Notes: a model not told the origin generated them from the sequence alone. A DNA stretch of 8,685 nucleotides from JAFGTX01 sp942492225 (GCA_942492225.1 CALODS010000053.1:1-8685); one strand, 5' to 3'. Shown: positions 1 through 5,276, numbered from the stretch's first letter. A program made the numbers and translations.

Positions 1-1749
1 GGTGTGTCACCACTTAGTAAAGCATTTGAATCATTGGATGCACTTCTAAGTGGAATATACGAAACTTATGAAAATTACAGCAGTACAAATTCAGTATATG
101 TAATCAAAGGCGATAGTATTGAAACAACAATGACATATGATGATTACGAAAAAGATGAAGCCTATAGTATGGTTTATGACTTTGAACACGTCAATCCAAA
201 TTACTTTGAGAATAGTCTAGGCAAAGATCCAAATGCAGGGACAGGACTTTTAAAACCACTAAACACTTTGAATTATGTTGGTCATTATGAAGTAAGGCCA
301 AAGGTTAAGGATAATCCAAAGGATGATGATCGTTTTGATAACTACAGACTTGAAAATAAAGATGAAGCACTGGTGAATGTTTACGTTCACAGGCGGCCAG
401 TAGCACAAATTACCTACCGATTTGGAGAAAACACTTCAGATACTAATTATTTCACCTTTACAGCTCTTGATAATGGTTCATATGATTTAGATCATTTAAG
501 CGAATCTGCTAAAGGTATTGTCGACTGGAAATTTTCAATAAAAGCTGAAGATGAAAGCGCATGGACAACCGTTCATAGTAAAACATTTACCCATACAAAA
601 ATAAGAAGTGGGATTGAGTATACAACGGTATTGTTAGTGAGAGATAAAGAAGGTGCCTGGTCACTGCCACTGGTTAAAACATTTGAATTAGAAGATGTAC
701 CAGTAAATATAGAAGCAAAGCTTAAATCACGTGACACAGGCTTTAGTGTTGACGCAATGCCAATCACAGAATTTTTCAATGTGTATGATATAGAGACGGA
801 GTATCACAGTGTGCTTAAGCTTGAAATTGCACTTTATGATGGTGATGAAAGAAAAGGTAATTTAATAACAATACCTTTTGCAGAAGGTTCATCGGCAACA
901 ACAGATAGCAGTAATCCTAATTTAGTTAGATGGAATCCTAAAGACCTACAAGTGCCAGAGAAATTACCTGATAAAGCATATAAATTAGTCGTTAAGGCCA
1001 TTGATGTGGCTAATCCATCAAAAACTGCAAAAGTTGAATTTGATGTAGGAATCAGAACACCTATCAATCCATTTCCAACAATACCGTCAGTATTTACAGC
1101 AAATGAGGAAGTGGAACTATTGTGTAGAACTTCAAAATACACTGATTCTTTAGATGTAACCCTATTTAAAAACACAGCCAAAGAAAGTACTTATCCGATG
1201 ATTTTTGATAAGGAAGAAGGAAAGTATAAGTACTGGAAAGTGAATTATAGAATTTCTGAAGGCCTTGATGATGGCACTTATCAAGCAGAGTTTACTGGAA
1301 CCGTAAATACAGTGCCACAAAAGACTGAAAGTGTAACAAGAAATTTTGAGTACATTACACTCAAAATTATATCAGCAGTAATGTATCCAGAAGATCCAAT
1401 GGCAGGTGATAAACTTATTTGGGTGATTGAATCAATGGGTGGTGTAGATAAGTATGAAATAATTCTCGATCAGGATATTATAAATAATGACGAACGTTCT
1501 TCAATGGGATATGATGAAGTTGACTATCCTTATTTTATTGAAGTAAATGAGAATGATAATAAAAAGATAGATCAATTAGAGTATATACTGTGGTGTACAA
1601 CACCTCAAAGTTTGACGCTAAAAGGATTAAGAAATCGTCCTGAATACACATTTACAATAAGAGCTTGGAAAGGTAGCAGTTATGTTGATGTTGACTTTGT
1701 AAAAGAAGTTTCAGGAGATGTGAGGCAACTTTTAAAAGTGGGACATTAA
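1..1749 (+). CDS. Large surface-type protein with PKD-like domain, C-terminal part (5' end outside window)
   Basis: The frame is open from base 1. The GTG at 4 has no ribosome binding site before it and the frame continues upstream, so this is the C-terminal part of a larger protein. About 582 residues are visible. Counting from that GTG, residues 128-230 look like a PKD-type beta-sandwich, with an RPVAQITY strand, a SYDLDH motif near 159-164 and a closing strand VRDKEGAWS near 212-220. The rest is beta-rich with regular Tyr/Val/Asp strands, including a final module around 450-575 with a MYPEDPMAGDKLIWVI-like strand, suggesting tandem immunoglobulin- or fibronectin-like modules. There is no sortase motif or membrane anchor at the C-terminus (it ends LLKVGH), so attachment is unclear. 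A role as an extracellular structural or adhesive protein is inferred from fold type only; a mobile-element cargo protein is an alternative. It is followed 6 bp later by a strong terminator. Confidence 0.8.
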   Translation, partial: GVSPLSKAFESLDALLSGIYETYENYSSTNSVYVIKGDSIETTMTYDDYEKDEAYSMVYDFEHVNPNYFENSLGKDPNAGTGLLKPLNTLNYVGHYEVRPKVKDNPKDDDRFDNYRLENKDEALVNVYVHRRPVAQITYRFGENTSDTNYFTFTALDNGSYDLDHLSESAKGIVDWKFSIKAEDESAWTTVHSKTFTHTKIRSGIEYTTVLLVRDKEGAWSLPLVKTFELEDVPVNIEAKLKSRDTGFSVDAMPITEFFNVYDIETEYHSVLKLEIALYDGDERKGNLITIPFAEGSSATTDSSNPNLVRWNPKDLQVPEKLPDKAYKLVVKAIDVANPSKTAKVEFDVGIRTPINPFPTIPSVFTANEEVELLCRTSKYTDSLDVTLFKNTAKESTYPMIFDKEEGKYKYWKVNYRISEGLDDGTYQAEFTGTVNTVPQKTESVTRNFEYITLKIISAVMYPEDPMAGDKLIWVIESMGGVDKYEIILDQDIINNDERSSMGYDEVDYPYFIEVNENDNKKIDQLEYILWCTTPQSLTLKGLRNRPEYTFTIRAWKGSSYVDVDFVKEVSGDVRQLLKVGH

Positions 1750-1755
1750 AATATT

Positions 1756-1797
1756 AGCCATTCAGTAGAGTAGACTCTCTACCGAATGGCTTTTTTT
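1756..1797 (+). terminator. Intrinsic terminator after the PKD protein, between convergent genes
   Basis: The left arm AGCCATTC + GTAGAG (1756-1770) pairs with CTCTAC + GAATGGCT (1777-1791), with a single A/C mismatch and a TAGACT loop. It is followed by a T-run to 1797. On the minus strand the stem is followed only by a mixed A/T tract (AATATTTTAA), so it would act less well for the convergent HTH gene, whose stop codon overlaps the T-run. Confidence 0.92.
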
Positions 1798-1990
1798 ATT
1801 GGCAGCGATTATAAAAGTCATCAAGAGTTATATTAAAATGCTTAGCAATTATTGCCGCCATACCTAATTTCATGCTCTTAATATCTTTTGATTTATCAAA
1901 TTCATTGATTGTCGATTGTGGTAAACCAGTTTCTTTACACAGTCTATAAACACTTGAATTTTCAGTGTCTAAAAATTCTTTTAAACCCAT
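1796..1990 (-). CDS. Small HTH (XRE/Cro-type) DNA-binding protein
   Basis: This is a 64-residue protein made of little more than one helix-turn-helix. Residues 14-34 (VYRLCKETGLPQSTINEF) fit the XRE pattern of a helix, a Gly turn and a recognition helix starting PQSTI. The C-terminal half, with IAKHFNITLDDFY at 48-60, matches the usual closing helix of phage Cro/cI-like and antitoxin-type regulators. The start ATG lies behind AAGAAGGAATAAC, a good Shine-Dalgarno that is also the last codons of the upstream 45-residue ORF, so the two are translationally linked. It has no second domain, which suggests a small dimeric repressor of its own locus. The palindrome at 2360-2379, over the promoter that drives this strand, is a candidate target. 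The link between regulator and site is inference. Confidence 0.85.
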   Translation of the reverse strand: MGLKEFLDTENSSVYRLCKETGLPQSTINEFDKSKDIKSMKLGMAAIIAKHFNITLDDFYNRCQ

Positions 1991-1991
1991 G

Positions 1992-2129
1992 TTATTCCTT
2001 CTTTCTTAGTAAGTAAATAATTAATAAAACAATTCCAAGTTGAAAGGCGATATCAATAATTTTGATATCGGTTACGATATGAAGCAGCTGTAAACATAAT
2101 AATCCGACTAATAAAATTTGTTTATTCAT
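1992..2129 (-). CDS. 45-residue hydrophobic membrane peptide
   Basis: The ORF runs MNKQILLVGLLCLQLLHIV... to ...LLIIYLLRKKE. It has two hydrophobic stretches (residues 5-19 and 28-42) split by a TDIKIID segment, and ends in a basic cap RKKE, the charge layout of a small membrane protein with its C-terminus in the cytoplasm. The stop codon is separated from the ATG of the HTH gene by one base, and its last codons form that gene's ribosome binding site, a typical operon arrangement. Its own Shine-Dalgarno is poor (AATTAAACAACT before the ATG). It may therefore be translated weakly, by coupling, or only under some condition. No family was recognised. A role in membrane sensing or sequestering of the HTH protein, or as a second toxic peptide, is speculation. 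Confidence 0.55.
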   Translation of the reverse strand: MNKQILLVGLLCLQLLHIVTDIKIIDIAFQLGIVLLIIYLLRKKE

Positions 2130-2141
2130 AGTTGTTTAATT

Positions 2142-2179
2142 GTTAGATATAGTTTTTGTGTTGTTTGATGTCATCTAAC
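2142..2179. repeat. Inverted repeat GTTAGAT/ATCTAAC upstream of the membrane peptide
   Basis: GTTAGAT (2142-2148) and ATCTAAC (2173-2179) are perfect 7-bp inverted copies 24 bp apart. They lie between the toxin-like ORF and the 45-residue ORF and overlap the antisense promoter's -35 region. On the minus strand they could form an RNA hairpin that limits read-through into the downstream genes. No T-run follows, so it is not a standard terminator. It could equally be a regulator site. Confidence 0.3.
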
Positions 2180-2194
2180 GACATGTGATATAAT
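2165..2194 (+). promoter_or_regulatory. Promoter for the antisense RNA
   Basis: A -35 TTGATG (2165-2170), an 18-bp spacer and a perfect -10 TATAAT (2189-2194) with an extended -10 TGA just before it predict a start near 2201-2204. No ORF with a ribosome binding site follows on this strand before the T-run at 2312-2316, so the product should be a non-coding RNA. The short inverted repeat ATGTC/GACAT (2168-2172 and 2180-2184) sits within the promoter spacer. Confidence 0.7.
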
Positions 2195-2202
2195 ATATTA
2201 TA

Positions 2203-2316
2203 GAAGTGAGGGGAGTTTAACCCCTCGTAGGTCGTTCTAATTATTTTGATTATCTCGCAGGGCATATATTATGGCGATAATACTTGCGAGTTCAAATAAA
2301 ATATGAACGACTTTTT
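2203..2316 (+). ncRNA. Predicted antisense antitoxin RNA (~114 nt)
   Basis: It starts after the TATAAT at 2189-2194 and has a 5' hairpin GAGGGG/CCCCTC (2208-2213 with 2221-2226). A long nested hairpin follows: GTCGTTC/GAACGAC (2231-2237 with 2305-2311), CTCGCA/TGCGAG (2254-2259 with 2285-2290) and TATTAT/ATAATA (2267-2272 with 2277-2282, GGCG loop). The outer stem is followed at once by TTTTT (2312-2316), giving an intrinsic terminator. The RNA is complementary to codons 6-31 and the 3' region of the 31-residue toxin-like mRNA, but stops short of its Shine-Dalgarno. That favours control by duplex formation and decay, as in txpA/RatA-type systems, rather than direct SD blocking. RNA identity is predicted from promoter, structure and position only. 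Confidence 0.65.
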
Positions 2317-2332
2317 CTATTTTATCTAACAA
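2237..2332 (-). CDS. Type I toxin-like hydrophobic peptide, 31 residues
   Basis: The ORF starts TTG and encodes MLDKIEKVVHILFELASIIA..., ending ...YALRDNQNN. A charged N-terminus is followed by one hydrophobic helix (about residues 8-24) and a short polar tail. This is the size and shape of type I toxins such as the TxpA/BsrG, Fst and holin-like groups; no specific family is claimed. Expression signals are unusually good for such a short ORF: an ideal promoter at 2358-2386, a leader of only about 20 nt, and AAAGGAGGTGAG seven bases before the TTG. The in-frame GTG inside that motif would give a 4-codon product and is rejected. The coding region is covered from codon 6 onward by a predicted antisense RNA (2203-2316). 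The expected action is membrane insertion and depolarisation when unrepressed. Family resemblance is by architecture, not by sequence match. Confidence 0.72.
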   Translation of the reverse strand: MLDKIEKVVHILFELASIIAIIYALRDNQNN

Positions 2333-2357
2333 TCTCTCACCTCCTTTATCTAATACA

Positions 2358-2386
2358 AGTATAACCGAAAACGGGTATAGTGTCAA
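2358..2386 (-). promoter_or_regulatory. Strong promoter for the toxin-like/membrane/HTH unit
   Basis: On the minus strand it reads TTGACA (2386-2381), a 17-bp spacer, then TATACT (2363-2358). That is a consensus -35 and a one-mismatch -10 at ideal spacing. The start is expected near 2350, giving a leader of about 20 nt before the TTG start at 2332. The -10 and spacer coincide with the palindrome at 2360-2379, so the promoter is probably repressor-controlled. It is divergent from the weaker lipoprotein promoter at 2394-2423. Confidence 0.85.
2360..2379. promoter_or_regulatory. Candidate repressor operator over the toxin promoter
   Basis: TATAACCG-AAAA-CGGGTATA is a palindrome with 8-bp arms, 7 of 8 positions matching, and a 4-bp centre. 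It covers most of the spacer and the -10 box of the minus-strand promoter. A bound dimer would block RNA polymerase there. The natural candidate ligand is the 64-residue HTH protein made from the same strand, which is inference. Confidence 0.5.
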
Positions 2387-2393
2387 TAAATAA

Positions 2394-2423
2394 TTAGAAA
2401 AAAAGAGGAAAATATGGTATCAT
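2394..2423 (+). promoter_or_regulatory. Probable promoter of the lipoprotein gene
   Basis: A weak -35 TTAGAA (2394-2399), an 18-bp spacer and -10 TATCAT (2418-2423) with an extended -10 TGG directly before it. The predicted start lies about 20 bases before the ATG at 2451. It is back-to-back with the toxin promoter: the two -35 boxes are only about 7 bp apart, so the two promoters may compete. Confidence 0.42.
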
Positions 2424-2450
2424 TTTCATAGTAAATTATGGAGGGATATC

Positions 2451-3746
2451 ATGAAAAAGACAATATTATTATTTGCATTATTGCTAGCAACATTATTAGT
2501 GGGGTGTGGTGTACCCAAATTAGACGAAATAGCACTTATTGATTTACTTTCGGATGAATTAGAAAGTGATGTTTCTGAAGTTGAAATATTAACACAAAGC
2601 ATAGATGACAAAAGAACTGATGTTGAGGTTGAAGTTACAATTGACCATGATGGAATTAAACAAATAGGAATAATAAGTGCTAAGTGTAAATACCGAGAAA
2701 ATGATAAAGAGTGGAGTATTTTTGATTATACTCTTGATGAATCTGGCTGGACTTACATGCCAACTGAATCTGTAATTGATAATAATGACGGTGTAATAGA
2801 ATATTATTTTACAGATAAAGAAGTAATGTTTGAAAATGAAGATAAGTATGTAGAAACAACAAATTTGAAAATTGAAGATTTATCAAGTATAGAAATAGAT
2901 TTAGAAAATGGTCATGAAATAGTGGAATTTGATATAGTTTATAGTAATGACAATTTCATTGGTAAATCAAGGTGTACAGCGGAGCTAAATTTTGATGAAT
3001 TTGGATGGTTAGTAACGACAGTAGATTATTCACCAATCATTTTAGAGTGGAAGAGTAAAGTTATGATTACCACTACACGTGAGACTTTGAGTAAATTTAT
3101 AGAAGAAAAAACTAGCAAAGGAATTTATCTGTCAAATGACAAATTAAAATGTTATTTAAATGATAAAGATATTATTAATTTTGAGGTATTGCAAGAGGCT
3201 GTACCATATAAAACAGATGTAGCTCAAGCAAAAGTGAAAATTACGGCAGATTTATTAGTAGGCCAAGCTGAAGGTACGCTTTATTTAGAATACAAAAAAG
3301 ATAAAAATAATCGTTGGTCTGTTTATGAAGTGTATTTTGATGAGGATGAAACTAAATTGAGTGTAGTTAATGACTTAGAAGGTATTTGGAAAGGTTATTA
3401 TATACATGATGGTGAAAAGAGATCATCTGAATTAAAAATTACAAAATTCATTGAAACTGGAAATATGTATGAGGGAATATTTACTTTCGGATCTTCAAAT
3501 ACTTATCAGTCAGAAAGCGGTTCATATTATTTCACTTTAAATTTTGATTTAGAAAATAGAAATATTGAATTGGAAGCAGGAAACTGGATTGAAAAACCAA
3601 GTGGCTATAGAACGCAAGATTTTGAACTTTATTTGAAAGATTCAAATCAAATTTTCGGAAATATTGAATCATATTGGGGAGATGATGAAAAAGATATTTG
3701 TGAGTATACAAGATTGGAAACAGATGAAGAAGTTGTTCAGGAATAG
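2451..3746 (+). CDS. Repeat-containing lipoprotein with C-terminal beta-barrel-like domain
   Basis: This is a 431-residue protein with GGAGGG (2440-2445) five bases before the ATG. Residues 1-18 form a lipoprotein signal peptide and the lipobox LVGC puts the lipidated cysteine at 19, so it is tethered to the outer face of the membrane. The body appears to hold three diverged copies of an alpha/beta module (about 26-97, 113-193 and 204-296). Each has a strand rich in alternating Val/Lys/Glu and closes with an aromatic-containing strand such as EWSIFDYTLDE or RWSVYEVYFDE. A final domain (308-420) opens LEGIWKGYYI and is made of short strands ending FELYLKDSNQIFGNI, like lipocalin-type small barrels. 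No family is recognised and no catalytic motif is visible; ligand binding or cell-envelope interaction is a guess. The gene stands alone and is followed by a structured 3' segment and terminator. Confidence 0.85.
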   Translation: MKKTILLFALLLATLLVGCGVPKLDEIALIDLLSDELESDVSEVEILTQSIDDKRTDVEVEVTIDHDGIKQIGIISAKCKYRENDKEWSIFDYTLDESGWTYMPTESVIDNNDGVIEYYFTDKEVMFENEDKYVETTNLKIEDLSSIEIDLENGHEIVEFDIVYSNDNFIGKSRCTAELNFDEFGWLVTTVDYSPIILEWKSKVMITTTRETLSKFIEEKTSKGIYLSNDKLKCYLNDKDIINFEVLQEAVPYKTDVAQAKVKITADLLVGQAEGTLYLEYKKDKNNRWSVYEVYFDEDETKLSVVNDLEGIWKGYYIHDGEKRSSELKITKFIETGNMYEGIFTFGSSNTYQSESGSYYFTLNFDLENRNIELEAGNWIEKPSGYRTQDFELYLKDSNQIFGNIESYWGDDEKDICEYTRLETDEEVVQE

Positions 3747-3816
3747 GTATTCTTGAATTATTTGTATGAATATAATTAGCTGTTTCTAGTACAATATTAA
3801 TATCATCTAGTGATTT

Positions 3817-3944
3817 GGCTTAAGTTACGTGCTAAAATGATTGTGTGGAGCGAGGACGTATTAGCAATCGGGAGGCAACCCTTATTTCTCCATGGCGGAG
3901 ACACTAAAGATTAGCCGAAAAATTTGTTGTCAAATTATGAGTTT
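3817..3944 (+). ncRNA. Candidate structured RNA (independent sRNA or structured 3' UTR)
   Basis: GC rises to about 55% over 3843-3904 in DNA that is otherwise near 30%, with no ORF or ribosome binding site on either strand. Possible helices are P1 GGCT(T)AA/TTAGCC (3817-3823 with 3910-3915), P2 TGCTAA/TTAGCA (3830-3835 with 3861-3866), P3 GGG/CCC (3870-3872 with 3879-3881) and P4 TCTCC/GGAGA with loop ATGGC (3887-3901). Together they would form a multi-branch fold, with a strong terminator downstream. An alternative long helix GTGT/ACAC (3843-3846 with 3901-3904) competes with P2. No gene follows on this strand for 2.8 kb, so it is not an obvious riboswitch. A TATAAT at 3771-3776 has no good -35. 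It matches no riboswitch, SRP, 6S or tmRNA consensus I know. Confidence 0.42.
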
Positions 3945-3976
3945 TAGCTCTGATATTTTATCAGAGCTATTTTTTT
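3945..3976 (+). terminator. Strong intrinsic terminator
   Basis: TAGCTCTGATA and TATCAGAGCTA form a perfect 11-bp stem with a TTT loop, followed by seven T (3970-3976). It lies about 200 bp after the lipoprotein stop codon, so it ends the lipoprotein transcript and/or the structured RNA just upstream. Confidence 0.95.
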
Positions 3977-4058
3977 GAGGTGTTTATATGTGATGAGATA
4001 TACATCCGAACATCTATAAATTTATTTTTAATATTAAAAAAGATGTATTTAGCAATAG

Positions 4059-4096
4059 AATTAATGCTGATAAGCATCTACTTATCAGCATTAATT
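4059..4096. repeat. Perfect 16-bp inverted repeat
   Basis: AATTAATGCTGATAAG (4059-4074) and CTTATCAGCATTAATT (4081-4096) are exact inverted copies around a CATCTA loop. Neither strand has a T-run directly after the stem; on the minus strand a T-run comes about 17 nt later. It is therefore not a canonical terminator, though it could stop the minus-strand transcript imperfectly. It could also be a remnant or recognition site of a mobile element. Confidence 0.7.
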
Positions 4097-4181
4097 TAAA
4101 TAAGTGTTATTCAAAAAAAATAAAATTAACTTTATTATAGCTGGTATATTGTTAATGTATGTTGTGTTGAAACAAATTGAC

Positions 4182-4206
4182 CTAATATTAATTGTTTTAA
4201 TATTAG
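4182..4206 (-). terminator. Weak terminator-like stem after the coiled-coil gene
   Basis: CTAATATTAA and TTAATATTAG form a perfect 10-bp stem with a five-base loop, 14 bp beyond the stop codon of the 4220-4624 gene. It is almost all A/T and no U-tract follows on the minus strand, so strength is doubtful. Position is the main argument. Confidence 0.35.
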
Positions 4207-4219
4207 CTACTACAGGCTC

Positions 4220-4624
4220 CTAATACAATATATTTTTTAGTAGTGAATAAAACATTTTTTGTTTATATAAAGCTACTAAGATATCGAATATAATATTCTT
4301 TGGTCTTCCAGTTACTTCAAAAAGAATATCGTACATTTCAACTGTTGTTGGTTTTGTTTGATTGAACAATTGACTAGGGTATGTATCTCTTGCTGAATCT
4401 GATACTTCTAGTTCATCGCCATCTATCCTGTCGGCTAGAATATTTAAAACATATTCTATTTTAGTCCTTTCTTCATATCCTATTCTAAGTTCTAAAATAA
4501 TATTCCAATATGGAAATTGTGGGTTGTTTTCTTTTGAAAGAATTAATAAGTTCTGACGATTTTCTAATTCTAGAATTTTTTGCTCTAATTTTTGTATTTT
4601 TTGTTCTAAATTTTCATTATCCAT
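4220..4624 (-). CDS. Coiled-coil protein resembling DUF1878 (YhaI-like)
   Basis: This is a 134-residue protein. The ATG at 4624 is chosen because AGGA lies nine bases upstream, overlapping the previous stop codon; the TTG two codons earlier is too close to that site. Residues 3-26 (MDNENLEQKIQKLEQKILEL) form a heptad-like coiled coil. After it, FPYWNIILELRIGYEERTKI and a final VALYKQKMFYSLLKNIL helix recall the order of segments in Bacillus YhaI-type DUF1878 proteins: coiled coil, a YPFY-type aromatic block, then a closing ALYEQGLY-type helix. That resemblance is from memory and not proven. There is no signal peptide or membrane segment, so it should be cytoplasmic. It follows the secreted-protein gene by 11 bp in the same operon, so it could be an immunity or chaperone partner, which is inference. 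Confidence 0.72.
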   Translation of the reverse strand: MDNENLEQKIQKLEQKILELENRQNLLILSKENNPQFPYWNIILELRIGYEERTKIEYVLNILADRIDGDELEVSDSARDTYPSQLFNQTKPTTVEMYDILFEVTGRPKNIIFDILVALYKQKMFYSLLKNILY

Positions 4625-4635
4625 ATGCAAACGTC

Positions 4636-5160
4636 CTAAACTGTAAAAAATCTAATAACCGCAGCAATTCCATCCGCAATAGAGTAAGCGTGTTGATGTT
4701 CTACACCTAATCCTAACAAAAGTTCATTTATGCCATTTATAAGTGTTTCACTATAAATCTCATCATAGACAAGCAAGTCATCCAATTTATCAGCAATGTC
4801 ATCAGCATACTCAAAGAAAATAACAGCTGTTGCATCATCCCAGTATTTTGTAACCATTCTCTTTACAAACTTATTCTTCATTCCTTTACGAAGGCCTTTT
4901 GCACATGCCTTAGCAACTTTTTTTGAAAGAAATGATTGCCAACTTCTTGTAGAAATATCACTACTGTATAAATCAGCTTTAAGTGTTTCTTGCTTATCTA
5001 AAATTTGTTTGGTAGTCGTTGAATAATTTTGAAAACTATTGTTGTTAGTTACTGCAAATGATGATATTGGAGCAGATCCAAATAACATTGATACACATAT
5101 AAGTGACGCGATTCCCTTAGTAATTGTAGTTTTCCATTTAGATTTAAATTTTGAATACAT
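4636..5160 (-). CDS. Small secreted cationic protein, bacteriocin-like
   Basis: From the ATG at 5160 this is a 174-residue protein. A basic N-terminus (KFKSKWKTTITK), a hydrophobic core and SAPISSFA form a signal peptide, cut after about Ala36. Residues 72-103 are strongly basic (SKKVAKACAKGLRKGMKNK), then the chain becomes acidic (DDIADKLDDLLVYDE) and ends in a hydrophobic segment with SIADGIAAVIRFF. No enzyme motif is seen. A cationic amphipathic block and hydrophobic tail after a signal peptide fit an antimicrobial or membrane-active secreted peptide, but no family is recognised. An IS30 copy ends only 6 bp upstream of the ATG, so the native promoter and ribosome binding site are missing; just GGA remains. 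The reading frame stays open 19 codons into the IS end to a TTG at 5217, which looks accidental. The gene may be silent. Confidence 0.68.
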   Translation of the reverse strand: MYSKFKSKWKTTITKGIASLICVSMLFGSAPISSFAVTNNNSFQNYSTTTKQILDKQETLKADLYSSDISTRSWQSFLSKKVAKACAKGLRKGMKNKFVKRMVTKYWDDATAVIFFEYADDIADKLDDLLVYDEIYSETLINGINELLLGLGVEHQHAYSIADGIAAVIRFFTV

Positions 5161-5169
5161 AATAATCCG

Positions 5170-5191
5170 TTGAATGAAAAAGTAACTTCCG
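5170..5191 (+). repeat. Left terminal inverted repeat of the IS30 element
   Basis: This 22-bp arm matches the right arm (6665-6686) inverted, with one mismatch (AACTT versus AAGTT). It contains a TAACTTCCG box at 5183-5191. Confidence 0.88.
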
Positions 5192-5211
5192 CTTTTTTGT
5201 AACCCTTGCAA

Positions 5212-5229
5212 TTGCAATACTAAGTTCCG
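5212..5229 (+). repeat. Left subterminal repeat of the IS30 element
   Basis: TTGCAATACTAAGTTCCG matches the right subterminal copy at 6632-6649 in 16 of 18 positions, in direct orientation. It contains the 9-bp TAAGTTCCG box also found in the terminal repeats. It is probably a transposase-binding site. Confidence 0.6.
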
Positions 5230-5260
5230 CGATATCTATCCGAGTATTTTGTTATTTAGA

Positions 5261-5276
5261 CACTACTTTAGTAGTG
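5261..5276. repeat. Hairpin between the IS left end and the transposase stop
   Basis: CACTAC-TTTA-GTAGTG is a perfect 6-bp stem. It lies about 40 bp past the transposase stop codon on the minus strand. It lacks a T-run, so termination would be weak. Confidence 0.4.

Larger units (their letters stand above)
3977..4219. other. Gene-free AT-rich spacer with palindromes
   Basis: No ORF with a ribosome binding site is visible on either strand. The stretch holds a perfect long palindrome (4059-4096), an all-AT-core stem (4182-4206) near the end of the minus-strand gene pair, and a loose inverted pair ATACATC/GATGTAT (4000-4006 and 4042-4048). Confidence 0.6.

Noticed and set aside
573..1181. Minus-strand ORFs inside the PKD protein
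   Set aside because: They are antisense shadows of a clearly coding frame, with no ribosome binding sites.
2208..2226. GAGGGG/CCCCTC stem as a terminator of the toxin-like mRNA
   Set aside because: No T-run follows on the minus strand; it fits better as the 5' hairpin of the antisense RNA, though it may still slow read-through.
3817..3944. Known riboswitch, tRNA-like gene or transposon guide RNA
   Set aside because: No match to riboswitch consensus cores I know, no tRNA T-loop or anticodon arm, no gene controlled downstream and no TnpB/IscB-type nuclease nearby.
5161..5217. Longer N-terminus (TTG at 5217) for the secreted-protein gene
   Set aside because: These 19 codons lie in the IS30 terminal repeat, have no good ribosome binding site and would put a non-signal stretch before a clear signal peptide.
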